A DNA stretch of 64,000 nt, from positions 536,501 through 600,500 of the forward strand of contig NZ_CP137636.1 in assembly GCF_036670015.1 (NCBI RefSeq), given 5' to 3'. Within the stretch, counting starts at the first letter, position 1, and every line of letters begins with the position of its first letter. The translations under genes were made by a program, and so were the position numbers. Under the pieces are notes generated by a model. It saw only the letters and a list, made by a program, of their open reading frames with translations, was not told the DNA's origin and ran no database searches. Below are positions 14,825-23,167 of this stretch, piece after piece. Source of the DNA: Niallia sp. XMNu-256 (lineage in GTDB: Bacteria > Bacillota > Bacilli > Bacillales > Cytobacillaceae).

Positions 14825-16261
14825 TTACAGAATGGGCATACCGTGACGCTCTAACGCAGCAGCATCAAGCATCGACATTCCTTGTTCCTCAGCAAAGGAA
14901 GCAAGTTTGTCCGATACGATTGGAGCGAGTGCTTGAGGTGGTTGAGCATAGTTCATCGCACGGCGGCGAGTAGAATTTTTGCGAGCAAACGGTCCCCAAA
15001 TTGCAAATGTAATACCAGGGGTTTGCATATTTACAAAAAATGTATTGCCATCATGAGAGAATGTAGGACCGGCAAATTCCGAATTATTCATCATGTTTTC
15101 GGCAAAAGTATATACTTCGCCTTCTGGAGTTAAACCAATGATCCGGTCGTTTCCACCGCCATCCTCTGCAATCCAAAGATCTCCCCATGGAGTAATACAA
15201 ATATTATCAGGTGCTTCTAAATCATTTTTATCTGTAGATTCATAGAAAAGTTCTAATGAATTTGTGGCTGGAGTATAACGGTAAACACGGCCAAGACGTT
15301 CTGAACCTGCACTTGTGTCATCGAACCAGAAAGTCCCTTCTGAGAAATAAGCACCTTCTAATCGGCTAAATTGAATACAGCCAAGGTCTTTTGCATCCTG
15401 TTGAGCACGTTCTGGATTTAACTTTTTCCAAACTACTCCAAACTTTTGACCAGTTGCCATTTGTGAGGCTTGTGGTAATTCATCAATTGCCGCTGCCTCT
15501 AAAATACCGCCTTTTTGAAGAGAACCTAGTGTTTGGCTTCTGTCATGTGGAGTAAAACGATAAAGGAAACTTGGGTTAGCATCTTCTGTTAAATACCAGA
15601 TGCCTGTTGAAGGGTCAACATGTCCAGCTTCATGTGAGAAGTATCCCATGTCACGGATAGGTGTTCTAGACATCTCATTTTCAGGATCCAGTGGATTGAC
15701 TTCAAATACAAAACCATGTCCCATATTACGCGTTTCTTCCATTGTTAACCAAGTACCCCATGTAGTTGCCCCACCAGCACAGTTACGGATGGTACCTGAG
15801 CTTGATACGTAATGATCGATAAGTTCTCTATTAGGTCCAACAATTAAAGTGGTAGTACCACCAGCTGCCCCATTACTCCATGGATTTTTTCCATTTACCG
15901 GGAGATTTGAGTTTGTACTATTTTCATGGTTTCTTACTAAAATAGTAGTGTTTTTCTCACCTTTAAATGCAGCCATCCCATCATGCATCGCAGGAACTTT
16001 ATCACCATTTGGCATTAAATCTCCAGCCTTTGAAAGCATTTTATAATGGAAGCCCTTTGGTAAATCAAGTATTCCATTTGGATCCTTTACTAAAGGTCCG
16101 TATCCCCCAAATCCACCTGTTGGATTCGTAGCTTTTCCGGCTGCTAAGCTTTTTGATGCATTTGTTAATGAAAAAAGTCCAGTAGTTCCAAGTGTTAATG
16201 CTAATGTACTCATTCCGCCAACCTTTAAGAAGTTACGTCTATCCATCCCTTTATTCCCCAT
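14825..16261 (-). CDS. PhoX-like (DUF839) Tat-exported phosphatase, copy 1
   Basis: A 478-residue secreted protein. The N-terminus has a twin-arginine signal (MDRRNFLKVGG, hydrophobic GMSTLALTLGTTGLFSL, then Ala-rich cleavage region), so it is exported folded. The mature part is a DUF839 beta-propeller like PhoX, a Ca/Fe-dependent alkaline phosphatase: VRNHENS, GGTTTLIV, AGGATTWGTWLTMEE, DMGYFSHEAGHVDP, AIDELPQASQ, and ICITPWGDLWIAEDGGG with GGNDRI. The E-x-R and acidic loops fit metal binding. The start ATG lies behind GGAGG. Length is at the lower end for PhoX. It is 46 kb from a second PhoX-type gene that is paired with tatA. Confidence 0.85.
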   Translation of the reverse strand: MGNKGMDRRNFLKVGGMSTLALTLGTTGLFSLTNASKSLAAGKATNPTGGFGGYGPLVKDPNGILDLPKGFHYKMLSKAGDLMPNGDKVPAMHDGMAAFKGEKNTTILVRNHENSTNSNLPVNGKNPWSNGAAGGTTTLIVGPNRELIDHYVSSSGTIRNCAGGATTWGTWLTMEETRNMGHGFVFEVNPLDPENEMSRTPIRDMGYFSHEAGHVDPSTGIWYLTEDANPSFLYRFTPHDRSQTLGSLQKGGILEAAAIDELPQASQMATGQKFGVVWKKLNPERAQQDAKDLGCIQFSRLEGAYFSEGTFWFDDTSAGSERLGRVYRYTPATNSLELFYESTDKNDLEAPDNICITPWGDLWIAEDGGGNDRIIGLTPEGEVYTFAENMMNNSEFAGPTFSHDGNTFFVNMQTPGITFAIWGPFARKNSTRRRAMNYAQPPQALAPIVSDKLASFAEEQGMSMLDAAALERHGMPIL

Positions 16262-16778
16262 CCTAATTAAAACCTCCGTTTTACCATTTGAATTTGAGGA
16301 TGCTTGAATTACTGCAAACTCTATCTATAAAGTTAGCAAAGTATTCTAAAGTGTCCGTTAACAATATGTAATTTTGTTCTTTACATTGCATAATAGGTCG
16401 ATAGTTATAGGTGGAAGCGGAAAAATGAGCAGAAACGGGTAAGAATTATAACTTTAGTAATATAAAAATAGTGATAAAAGCTGAAAGTGCAATGGCATAT
16501 GAGGAGATATAGGATTTAAGTAGTCTAATTTATTAATTTGATTTTAATTCCATATGAAGATATGAATTAATTGTAAATGTTCATCTGAAATTAGGCGTTT
16601 TCCAAACATGCTGGGGATCTTATCTCATAAACCACAATTACGTATAAATTAATTCCAACAAGGTCGCAAATTTTGTTTATATTTCTACGTACATATTCAT
16701 ATATTTAAGCTAACTGTTATTTTAAAAATGAAGGTGGGACATGTTAATTGAGAATCCATCATAAAAGGGAGATAGAAT
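16262..16778. other. intergenic region, no feature recognised
   Basis: About 515 bases, very AT-rich, between divergent genes. It must contain the promoter of the PhoX-like gene. No Pho-box tandem (TTAACA-type repeats at 11-bp spacing) is convincing, and no ORF, hairpin or repeat shared with other parts of the window was found. Confidence 0.4.
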
Positions 16779-18068
16779 ATGTCAATCCATGTAGTTAGCA
16801 GTGGGGAAACATTATGGGCAATTTCTAATCAATATGGTGTCTCGATCCCAACCATTGTTCAAGATAATGGGCTTTTATCTACGCAGACACTTAAACCAGG
16901 GCTAGCTTTATACATAGCTAATAAACGATCCTCTTACTTTCCACGTTATTACAGAGTCAAAACAGGAGATGCATTATGGTCTATAGCACAGCGCTATCAG
17001 ACAAGCGTAGATCAGATTATACGAGCAAATCCAAAACTTAATTCAAATCAGTTAACGATCGGACAAAAATTGATTATCCCCTCGCCCGTTCAATTACCCT
17101 TAACCACTTTAGGTTTTATTGAACCTTATAATCCTGAAGCGTTTTTAACTACATTCGTTCCCCTATCCAATCAACTAACATACATAGCTGTCGCAGCTTT
17201 TTCTATAACTGAAGAGGGAAATGCCTATGCTTTATTAAAGGATCAACTAATAGTGGAAAGAAGTAAACAATTAAATGTATCCCCATTATTAATGATACGA
17301 AATTTTAAAAATGGAGAGTTTAACCCTGAATTAATTGGCAGTATTCTTGTAAATCCCACGTATCGTAATAATTTAATTACGAGTCTGGTGAAATTGGTTC
17401 GAGAGCGAAGGTATGAGGGGGTTAGTATTGACTTTGAATTTGTACCTCCAGAAAGACGGAACGAATTTAATATGTTTTTAAGACAGTTAAAGTCGGCTTT
17501 GGGTGAACAAATTTTACATATAAATGTTCATGCCAAAACGGAAGATCTTCCCACAAATCGAATTGTAGGAGCCTATGATTATCGGGAAATTGGTCGAATA
17601 GCGGACATTGTAGCTGTGATGACGATTGATTATGGTTATCCAACAGGCCCGCCTGATCCAATTTCTCCTATTTGGTGGGTGGAAGAAGTCCTTCGCTATA
17701 CGATGACACGTATTGAACCCAATAAAGTACAAATGGCAATGGCATTATATGGATATGATAAAAGTGGGTCTGACAATTTGACTCGTGCATTATCTGTTCA
17801 AGCCGCACAAAACCAAGCGATAACAAAAGGTTCATCGATTCAATATGACACTGCATCACAGTCTCCTTGGTATCAATATTGGGAAGATAAAACCAAACAT
17901 ATTGTGTGGTTTGAGGATATAAGAAGCTATATTGAAAAATATAAATTAATGGATGAATACGAACTATTGGGAACAACCTTTTGGCAATTAAGTTTGCCAG
18001 CCCCGCAAAACTTCGCCTTTTTAAGAGATCATATAACCGTTCGAAAGAAGTCGAGTACCAGAAAATAA
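16779..18068 (+). CDS. LysM/GH18 spore cortex-lytic enzyme (SleL/YaaH-like)
   Basis: A 429-residue peptidoglycan N-acetylglucosaminidase-type protein. Two LysM repeats come first (residues 2-46, IHVVSSGETLWAISNQYGVS; and 55-101, YYRVKTGDALWSIAQRYQTS), binding glycan. A GH18 TIM barrel follows (about 108-425). The catalytic strand reads GVSIDFEFVPPERR (acid Glu after DF), as in SleL/YaaH, where the motif is shorter than the DxxDxDxE of chitinases. Downstream landmarks are VAVMTIDYGYPTGPPDP and FWQLSLP. There is no signal peptide, as usual for YaaH, which is deposited in the spore coat/cortex in the mother cell. RBS AAGGGAGA. Monocistronic. Confidence 0.9.
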   Translation: MSIHVVSSGETLWAISNQYGVSIPTIVQDNGLLSTQTLKPGLALYIANKRSSYFPRYYRVKTGDALWSIAQRYQTSVDQIIRANPKLNSNQLTIGQKLIIPSPVQLPLTTLGFIEPYNPEAFLTTFVPLSNQLTYIAVAAFSITEEGNAYALLKDQLIVERSKQLNVSPLLMIRNFKNGEFNPELIGSILVNPTYRNNLITSLVKLVRERRYEGVSIDFEFVPPERRNEFNMFLRQLKSALGEQILHINVHAKTEDLPTNRIVGAYDYREIGRIADIVAVMTIDYGYPTGPPDPISPIWWVEEVLRYTMTRIEPNKVQMAMALYGYDKSGSDNLTRALSVQAAQNQAITKGSSIQYDTASQSPWYQYWEDKTKHIVWFEDIRSYIEKYKLMDEYELLGTTFWQLSLPAPQNFAFLRDHITVRKKSSTRK

Positions 18069-18090
18069 ATAGCAGCTACACCTAAATAAA

Positions 18091-18114
18091 AAGGAAGGAG
18101 CGAACTCCTTCCTT
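18091..18114. terminator. terminator between sleL-like and rhodanese genes
   Basis: AAGGAAGGAG-CGAA-CTCCTTCCTT, a 10-bp symmetric stem with a stable tetraloop, serving convergent genes. Confidence 0.85.
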
Positions 18115-18116
18115 CA

Positions 18117-18854
18117 TTAGTTTACTAAAGTAAACGAATGCTCTTTAACCCCTTCAATTGCGTTAACGACATTTTTATAACCAAGGCTTTCTAATTGCTT
18201 GGCAACATCAGCACTCTTTGTACCTGTATTGCAATACAAAGCGATTGTTTTATCTTTTGGTAATTGGTCTAACTGGTTTTCCACTTCATCAAATGGAATA
18301 TTAATGGCTCCTTCAATCATGCCTTCTTCTTTTACTTGTTTTGCAGGGCGTACATCTACTAAAACAATATCTGAGTTCCCATCAATTAACGCTTGGAAGT
18401 CTGATCCTGTTACATCATCATATTTAACTAGATCATACTTGAATTCTTTTACACCTTGGGCATTAGTTACATTTGTGAAACCATTGTTGGCGAGAATTTC
18501 AGCCGCGTCACCACTTTTTTTCCCTGAATTGCAGTAGGCAATAATTGGGGTATCTTTATAATTTCCAAGCTCATCTAATCTGCCCTCTAATTCATCAACA
18601 TTCATATTAATAGCATTGGGAATATGGCCAGCTTTATACTCTTCTGGTGAACGGACATCAATGATTAAGACGTCATCCTTTTTCTTATCTGAGTTTTGAG
18701 CAGTTAGTTCCTTGCCTGTCATTGCTTTAATTTCAACAGTTTCGACTGTAGTTTCAGCTGGTTTTGCTTCATCTTGAGAACATGCTACAGATAACATCGT
18801 CGATAAAGAAAGTGTTGCTAATAATGATATAAATTTAATTCTTTTATTCTTCAT
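18117..18854 (-). CDS. lipoprotein with two rhodanese domains
   Basis: A 245-residue extracytoplasmic sulfurtransferase-like protein. The signal peptide ends in lipobox LSVAC (Cys25). Two rhodanese domains follow: residues 45-145 (VLIIDVRSPEEYKAGHIPNA, active-site loop AYCNSGKKSGDA) and 150-245 (DIVLVDVRPAKQV, loop LYCNTGTKSADV). Each loop keeps its Cys and the six-residue length typical of sulfur/selenium-accepting rhodaneses. It could move sulfane sulfur or selenium outside the membrane. It lies 2 kb from the ydjY/ynj-like cluster, and E. coli keeps the rhodanese YnjE in the equivalent locus. Here it is on the opposite strand, so the link is circumstantial. Confidence 0.88.
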   Translation of the reverse strand: MKNKRIKFISLLATLSLSTMLSVACSQDEAKPAETTVETVEIKAMTGKELTAQNSDKKKDDVLIIDVRSPEEYKAGHIPNAINMNVDELEGRLDELGNYKDTPIIAYCNSGKKSGDAAEILANNGFTNVTNAQGVKEFKYDLVKYDDVTGSDFQALIDGNSDIVLVDVRPAKQVKEEGMIEGAINIPFDEVENQLDQLPKDKTIALYCNTGTKSADVAKQLESLGYKNVVNAIEGVKEHSFTLVN

Positions 18855-19184
18855 ATTAAAGCCTCCATTATTATATTAGAAAAGTATTATCTAGGACTAA
18901 GAATATATGACAATCAATCGATAATCAATTTGTTTAATCAATAATAAACAGGGATATATATCAAATTTTTAAGATTGTAAGAGGCTAATTATTTTTGCGA
19001 TAAAAGTTATATTACTAAACTGTGTATGTCAAGTGTCATCCGAACAATTAGAGGTGACGTATTTATGGATAAACTCCAATGTGATGTGATTTATATCAAT
19101 TCAGATGAAATAAATCTGTGCTAATCTTATAAATAATATCTTACAACATCCAAATGAGTTTAATATTAAAGAGGGGTGGAAGAG
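18855..19184. other. intergenic region with an FNR/CRP-like box
   Basis: About 330 bases between divergent genes. The one recognisable signal is the box at 19085-19099 upstream of the YgbA_NO gene. Confidence 0.45.
19085..19099 (+). promoter_or_regulatory. FNR/CRP-type half-palindromic box
   Basis: TGTGAT-TTAT-ATCAA matches FNR TTGAT-N4-ATCAA at 9 of 10 defined positions. It lies about 85 bases upstream of a gene whose family is named for a nitrous-oxide-stimulated promoter and is controlled by oxygen/NO regulators elsewhere. No FNR gene is in the window. Confidence 0.45.
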
Positions 19185-19559
19185 ATGACAACAACTACTA
19201 TAGATAAACCAAATAAACGGAAAAGAGAATTAAATAACGGTCCACGAATTCAAAAGGAAAAAGAAACCGTTACCAAAATGATTGCGGTTTATTGCCGAAA
19301 AAATCACCATCATCGGTCCGATCTTTGTGAGGAGTGTGAAGATTTAAATAGTTACGCAATGAAAAGATTGTCATACTGTCAATTCGGCGAAGATAAAACC
19401 TTTTGTTCCTATTGTCCTGTTCATTGTTATAAATCTGATTATCGAGAAAAAATTAAAGTAGTCATGCGGTTCTCAGGTCCATGGATGCTACTTTATCATC
19501 CAATTCTAGCGATTACACATATTTGGCAAGAAAAAGTCACATACCGAAATAAACATTGA
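19185..19559 (+). CDS. YgbA_NO family (nitrous oxide-stimulated promoter) Cys-rich protein
   Basis: A 124-residue cytosolic protein. The first 30 residues are charged. The conserved core carries eight cysteines: MIAVYCRKNHHH, LCEECEDLNSYAMKRLSYC, FGEDKTFCSYCPVHCYK, with a C-terminal RFSGPWMLLYHP. This Cys/His pattern defines the YgbA family (PF11756), induced by nitric oxide in enterobacteria, probably binding zinc or an Fe-S cluster. A GTG at 19176 is in frame, but ATG 19185 has GAGGGG eight bases before it. Its function is unknown; it may help recovery from nitrosative stress. Confidence 0.85.
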   Translation: MTTTTIDKPNKRKRELNNGPRIQKEKETVTKMIAVYCRKNHHHRSDLCEECEDLNSYAMKRLSYCQFGEDKTFCSYCPVHCYKSDYREKIKVVMRFSGPWMLLYHPILAITHIWQEKVTYRNKH

Positions 19560-19567
19560 TTTCTAGG

Positions 19568-19600
19568 TGCCAGGCGATATCCGCCTGGCATTTCTATTTT
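19568..19600 (+). terminator. terminator of the YgbA_NO gene
   Basis: TGCCAGGCG / CGCCTGGCA 9-bp stem followed by TTTCTATTTT. It also abuts the end of the leftward small gene. Confidence 0.85.
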
Positions 19601-19808
19601 AACCTTTTATTCCGAGCAGCCACTCTTGATAGCATTCGTGGCAAAGCTTTTCTTCTCTTTCTTGATTGGATACATGAAAGGTTACTAAATGCGTTTGCTT
19701 TTCTTGTGTTTCATTCCAACAATAAAAACATGTGTGCTGCAAATGAATTTCCCCCTTAATGGTTTCTGAAATTAGTTTGAAACGAGCAGTTGATTTTATA
19801 CCAGTCAC
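19599..19808 (-). CDS. small Cys-rich protein with two CxxC pairs
   Basis: About 69 residues if started at GTG 19808; an ATG at 19877 is in frame but has no ribosome site and would overlap the upstream region of the divergent gene. The core reads HTCFYCWNETQEKQ then EKLCHECYQEWLLGIKG. The two CxxC knuckles about 27 residues apart suggest a small zinc ribbon. Starting at 19808 leaves 72 bases for divergent promoters with the MBL gene. No family assigned. Confidence 0.5.
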   Translation of the reverse strand: MTGIKSTARFKLISETIKGEIHLQHTCFYCWNETQEKQTHLVTFHVSNQEREEKLCHECYQEWLLGIKG

Positions 19809-19880
19809 TTTTCTGCATAATTGAATTTTGAAAGTGAAACCTATTACATGAAACGAATATATAATGAAAGGAAACATTCA

Positions 19881-20738
19881 ATGGATAAAGAACTGTCATA
19901 TGGAAGTGATTATAAATTTATTCCGGCAACTTCCATAAATAATGGATTAGGGATTGAAGTATTACCAGACTTATTTGCTTATACCGTTCAAATCGTTAAC
20001 TTTTGTTTAGTAGGACATCCGGATCAAAAGGATTTTGTGCTTGTGGATGCGGGAATGCCAGGATCGGCAGAGGAAATGATTGCGGTGACAGAGGAAAGGT
20101 TTGGTTCTGGCGCCCGTCCTAAAGCAATTATTCTAACACATGGACATTTTGACCATGTTGGGGCTATTATCGAACTCGTTAATCATTGGGATGTTCCTGT
20201 CTATGCCCACGAACTGGAATTGCCGTACTTAAAAGGTGAAAAAGGCTATCCTGAACCTGATCCAACTGTTGAAGGGGGTCTCGTCGCCAAACTATCCCCT
20301 TATTTTCCTAATGAACCGATAAATTTAGGTGATCGAGTACAGGCCCTTCCATCCGATGGACAGGTTCCATTCATGTCAGGATATCGTTGGGTGCCAACCC
20401 CGGGACATACACCAGGCCATGTTTCATTCTTTAGAGCTGAAGATCGAGCTCTTATAACAGGGGATGCCTTTGTCACAGTTAAACAGGAGTATTTATACAA
20501 GGTATATACTCAAGAACTAGAAATAAGTGGCCCGCCGCGCTATTTAACACCTGACTGGGACACAGCATTCCAATCAGTTAAAAAGCTGGCAGCCCTAAAA
20601 CCATCAGTAGCTGTAACGGGTCATGGTCAGCCACTAGAAGGAGAACAGCTTACAAGAAGTCTTGAAAAATTGGTTAATGAATTTTATACCCTTGCTGTAC
20701 CGGAATATGGGAAATATGTAAAAAAGAATCTCCATTAA
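19881..20738 (+). CDS. MBL-fold metallo-hydrolase
   Basis: A 285-residue cytosolic hydrolase of the metallo-beta-lactamase superfamily with the glyoxalase II-like arrangement. The metal motif is LTHGHFDHVGA (HxHxDH), with later ligands in TPGHTPGHVSF, GDAFVT and TGHGQP. The frame is open to 19821, but ATG 19881 with GAAAGGAAAC upstream is preferred. It resembles the quorum-quenching/YflN-like Bacillus hydrolases; the actual ester or thioester substrate is not evident. A strong terminator separates it from the next operon. Confidence 0.88.
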   Translation: MDKELSYGSDYKFIPATSINNGLGIEVLPDLFAYTVQIVNFCLVGHPDQKDFVLVDAGMPGSAEEMIAVTEERFGSGARPKAIILTHGHFDHVGAIIELVNHWDVPVYAHELELPYLKGEKGYPEPDPTVEGGLVAKLSPYFPNEPINLGDRVQALPSDGQVPFMSGYRWVPTPGHTPGHVSFFRAEDRALITGDAFVTVKQEYLYKVYTQELEISGPPRYLTPDWDTAFQSVKKLAALKPSVAVTGHGQPLEGEQLTRSLEKLVNEFYTLAVPEYGKYVKKNLH

Positions 20739-20741
20739 ATT

Positions 20742-20780
20742 AAAAAGGATAAAACTTCAGTAAAAAGTTTTATCCTTTTA
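20742..20780 (+). terminator. terminator of the MBL hydrolase gene
   Basis: AAAAAGGATAAAACTT / AAGTTTTATCCTTTT stem of about 15 bp; marks the left border of the selenoprotein cluster. Confidence 0.85.
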
Positions 20781-20962
20781 GGCATTTAGTTGTGAAACTT
20801 TTGTGAAGTAGATAACATGTTAATATTATAAAAGGTGATAATATCAAGGGTTTTGTTTTAATTTATCTAAAAAACCGATCAGTTACTCTCTGTTTGATAG
20901 GCAAAATGAATTTTAAAGTCAATGGGGTTTCATTATAATGAGGGTGTCTTTAAATAAATAAT

Positions 20963-21023
20963 TATAGCATGTTGTTATAATTATGGAAAAATATATGCTT
21001 CATATTTATAATAACATGCTATA
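20963..21023 (+). promoter_or_regulatory. long inverted repeat in the leader of the ydjY-like gene
   Basis: TATAGCATGTTGTTATAA (20963-20980) and TTATAATAACATGCTATA (21006-21023) pair over 18 bp with one mismatch and a 25-nt loop, ending 44 bases before the first gene of the cluster. No U-run follows, so it is not a simple terminator. It could be a dual operator or an RNA hairpin controlling the operon. Confidence 0.55.
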
Positions 21024-21067
21024 GTTCCACAGAGACTAATATTCTATTAATTAGGGAGGCATTGGTA

Positions 21068-21754
21068 ATGAAATTTAATAAAAAAGCAATTATTGCCGCG
21101 GTACTTTTTGCAATCATGATGGTATTTGTTGGGTGTAGCTCAAACGATGGAGAGAATTCAGCGAAAGAGAATACAAAAACACCTGATCAAGTGGGCGGTG
21201 TATCACTAGAAAATCCTATCAAAGTGGACAAAGAGGCTGGGACTATAACTGTTCTTGCTCAAGTAAATGGTAAATATTTTACTCAACCAACACGTCATGC
21301 TTCAGTGTTCAAGGATGGATCTAACGGAGCTAAATCTGTATTAACAGCATACGGAACTCATGAAGACTTCTTTAATGCACTTGAGGAGATTGGGGCTGAG
21401 CCAGGAAACAACATGACTCCTGATAATGCTTCAACGACTAAAGTTGAAGGTACACCAATTGATTTAAAGGTTACTTGGAATGGTGCGGATAAAGAATATG
21501 ATGTTAATGAAGTGATTAATGATAGCAACGGAAACAAAATTGCCTTCAAATTTGGTGGAAATCATGATAGATCTATAGAAAAGCATACTGGCTGCCTAAC
21601 TTGTCTTGATAGCTGCCCAGTTGGTATCATCTCCAACACTGCTTATTCTTATGGTGCAGTAGAAAATACGAAAGAAGTTAAATTCAATGGAAATCAAGAT
21701 GTGCTTCCTGAAGATGGAACTTATGTAGCTACAGTCTATTCAATTGCAAAATAA
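21068..21754 (+). CDS. YdjY-domain lipoprotein
   Basis: A 228-residue lipoprotein. The signal peptide ends in FVGC (Cys23). The mature domain matches YdjY: ENPIKVDKEAGTITVLAQVNGKYF, an HASVFKDG segment, and the Cys cluster CLTCLDSCPVG (Cys176, 179, 183) near the end, a possible metal or Fe-S site. In E. coli, ydjY sits between two TVP38 genes ahead of ynjABCDEF; here it likewise precedes a TVP38 gene and a YnjBCD-like transporter. The start is ATG 21068 behind GGGAGG; a TTG six bases earlier is too close to the site. Role unknown, extracytoplasmic. Confidence 0.85.
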   Translation: MKFNKKAIIAAVLFAIMMVFVGCSSNDGENSAKENTKTPDQVGGVSLENPIKVDKEAGTITVLAQVNGKYFTQPTRHASVFKDGSNGAKSVLTAYGTHEDFFNALEEIGAEPGNNMTPDNASTTKVEGTPIDLKVTWNGADKEYDVNEVINDSNGNKIAFKFGGNHDRSIEKHTGCLTCLDSCPVGIISNTAYSYGAVENTKEVKFNGNQDVLPEDGTYVATVYSIAK

Positions 21755-21815
21755 TTTGGCTTAAGTTTTATTTTTGTATGGGTTTGTCATACAGAATAAT
21801 TCAGGAGGTGGAGTC

Positions 21816-23009
21816 GTGTTAAAATTAAGACTAATTTTTTACTATACTACTGCAGGTATAGCGCTAGGCTTCCTTTTCAACATGCTGCTGTTTTTTAACG
21901 TAGCACTTGAAATGATGATAGGACTAGGATTAGTAATGTATATTTTTGCAGGCTTTGGCCTAATGGTCGCTATTGCTAAGACAAGACTAGATTGGAAGTA
22001 TTCATTCTTCTATATTGAGCTAGCGGCTATACTGTTAGCTTTATTTACAGGAAGATTACAACAATTCTCTTATATTATAAAGGAAACATTAATGATCACA
22101 AATCCTGTATCACAGATACAACCAATTTTCATTGTATGTGCAATAATAATAAATCTAGTGAACCTATATATTGTACGTACTATAGGAAATTACCAAAAGG
22201 AATATACTAGGGAAGAAAGAAAAGCTTTAAGAGAAGAACAGGTAAAACTAAGTGACTTAAGGGAAGAATTAGATAAAGAGGAAATAGCATTAGTTAAGAA
22301 AAGAAGAAAACGTGGGAGAATTATTGCAATTGTTGGTATAGCAATTTTTATGGTTTTCTACTTTACTATCCCTACTCTTCATAATGGATTAAATCATGCT
22401 TTTAGTACGATATCTAAGCTAGATACAGCAATAGTAATTGAATATTTGAGATCTTACGGGAAATTAGCTGCCGTGGTGTCATTTATCCTCATGGTTCTTC
22501 AATCAATTGCTGCACCCATTCCAGCGTTTCTAATCACTCTTTCAAATGCAGCTATTTTTGGATGGTGGCAAGGAGCAATCCTATCTTGGTCATCTGCTAT
22601 GGCGGGGGCTGCGCTATGTTTCTTTATTGCGAGAGTACTTGGTAGAGATGTGGTAGAAAAGCTTACTAGTAAAGGTGCGATGGAAAGTGTAGATGTTTTC
22701 TTTGAAAAATATGGAAACCGTACCATATTAGTTTGTAGACTTTTACCGTTTGTCTCCTTTGACTTTGTAAGTTATGCGGCTGGTCTTACGAATATGAGAT
22801 TTTGGTCATTCTTTATTGCAACAGGTATCGGTCAATTACCTGCGACAATCGTGTATTCATACGTTGGAGGAACACTTACAGGTGGAGCTCAGAAATTGTT
22901 TGTTGGGTTATTAACATTGTTTGGATTATCGATATTAATAGGTGTTGCAAAGAGAGTATATAATGATAAGCGAAGTAAAAGTAAAATAAAAGAAGAAAAA
23001 ATAGCTTAA
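21816..23009 (+). CDS. TVP38/TMEM64 (VTT domain) membrane protein
   Basis: A 397-residue inner-membrane protein starting at GTG 21816 behind AGGAGGTG. Residues 1-125 form four or five extra helices. A charged coiled segment follows (130-175, RKALREEQVKLSDLREEL). The VTT domain spans about 200-380: AAPIPAFLITLSNAAIFGWWQ, AGAALCFFIARVLGR, VCRLLPFVSFDFVSYAAG and GQLPATIVYSYVGG. VTT proteins include YdjX/YdjZ, DedA relatives and eukaryotic lipid scramblases; a lipid- or small-molecule-related role is assumed. It is co-directional with the ydjY-like gene 61 bases upstream. Confidence 0.87.
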   Translation: MLKLRLIFYYTTAGIALGFLFNMLLFFNVALEMMIGLGLVMYIFAGFGLMVAIAKTRLDWKYSFFYIELAAILLALFTGRLQQFSYIIKETLMITNPVSQIQPIFIVCAIIINLVNLYIVRTIGNYQKEYTREERKALREEQVKLSDLREELDKEEIALVKKRRKRGRIIAIVGIAIFMVFYFTIPTLHNGLNHAFSTISKLDTAIVIEYLRSYGKLAAVVSFILMVLQSIAAPIPAFLITLSNAAIFGWWQGAILSWSSAMAGAALCFFIARVLGRDVVEKLTSKGAMESVDVFFEKYGNRTILVCRLLPFVSFDFVSYAAGLTNMRFWSFFIATGIGQLPATIVYSYVGGTLTGGAQKLFVGLLTLFGLSILIGVAKRVYNDKRSKSKIKEEKIA

Positions 23010-23167
23010 TAACGAACACAAAAGTGGTGTGACAAAAGCGTGTAAATTCTTTTTTCACACCATTAATTATTTGTAACCTAATGTTAGTAAAATTAATGAT
23101 CCTAATTGCGCTATTTCAACAACTTGTTAAAGTAATTGAAAAAATTTTAGTTGAAAAGGTGAGGGAG

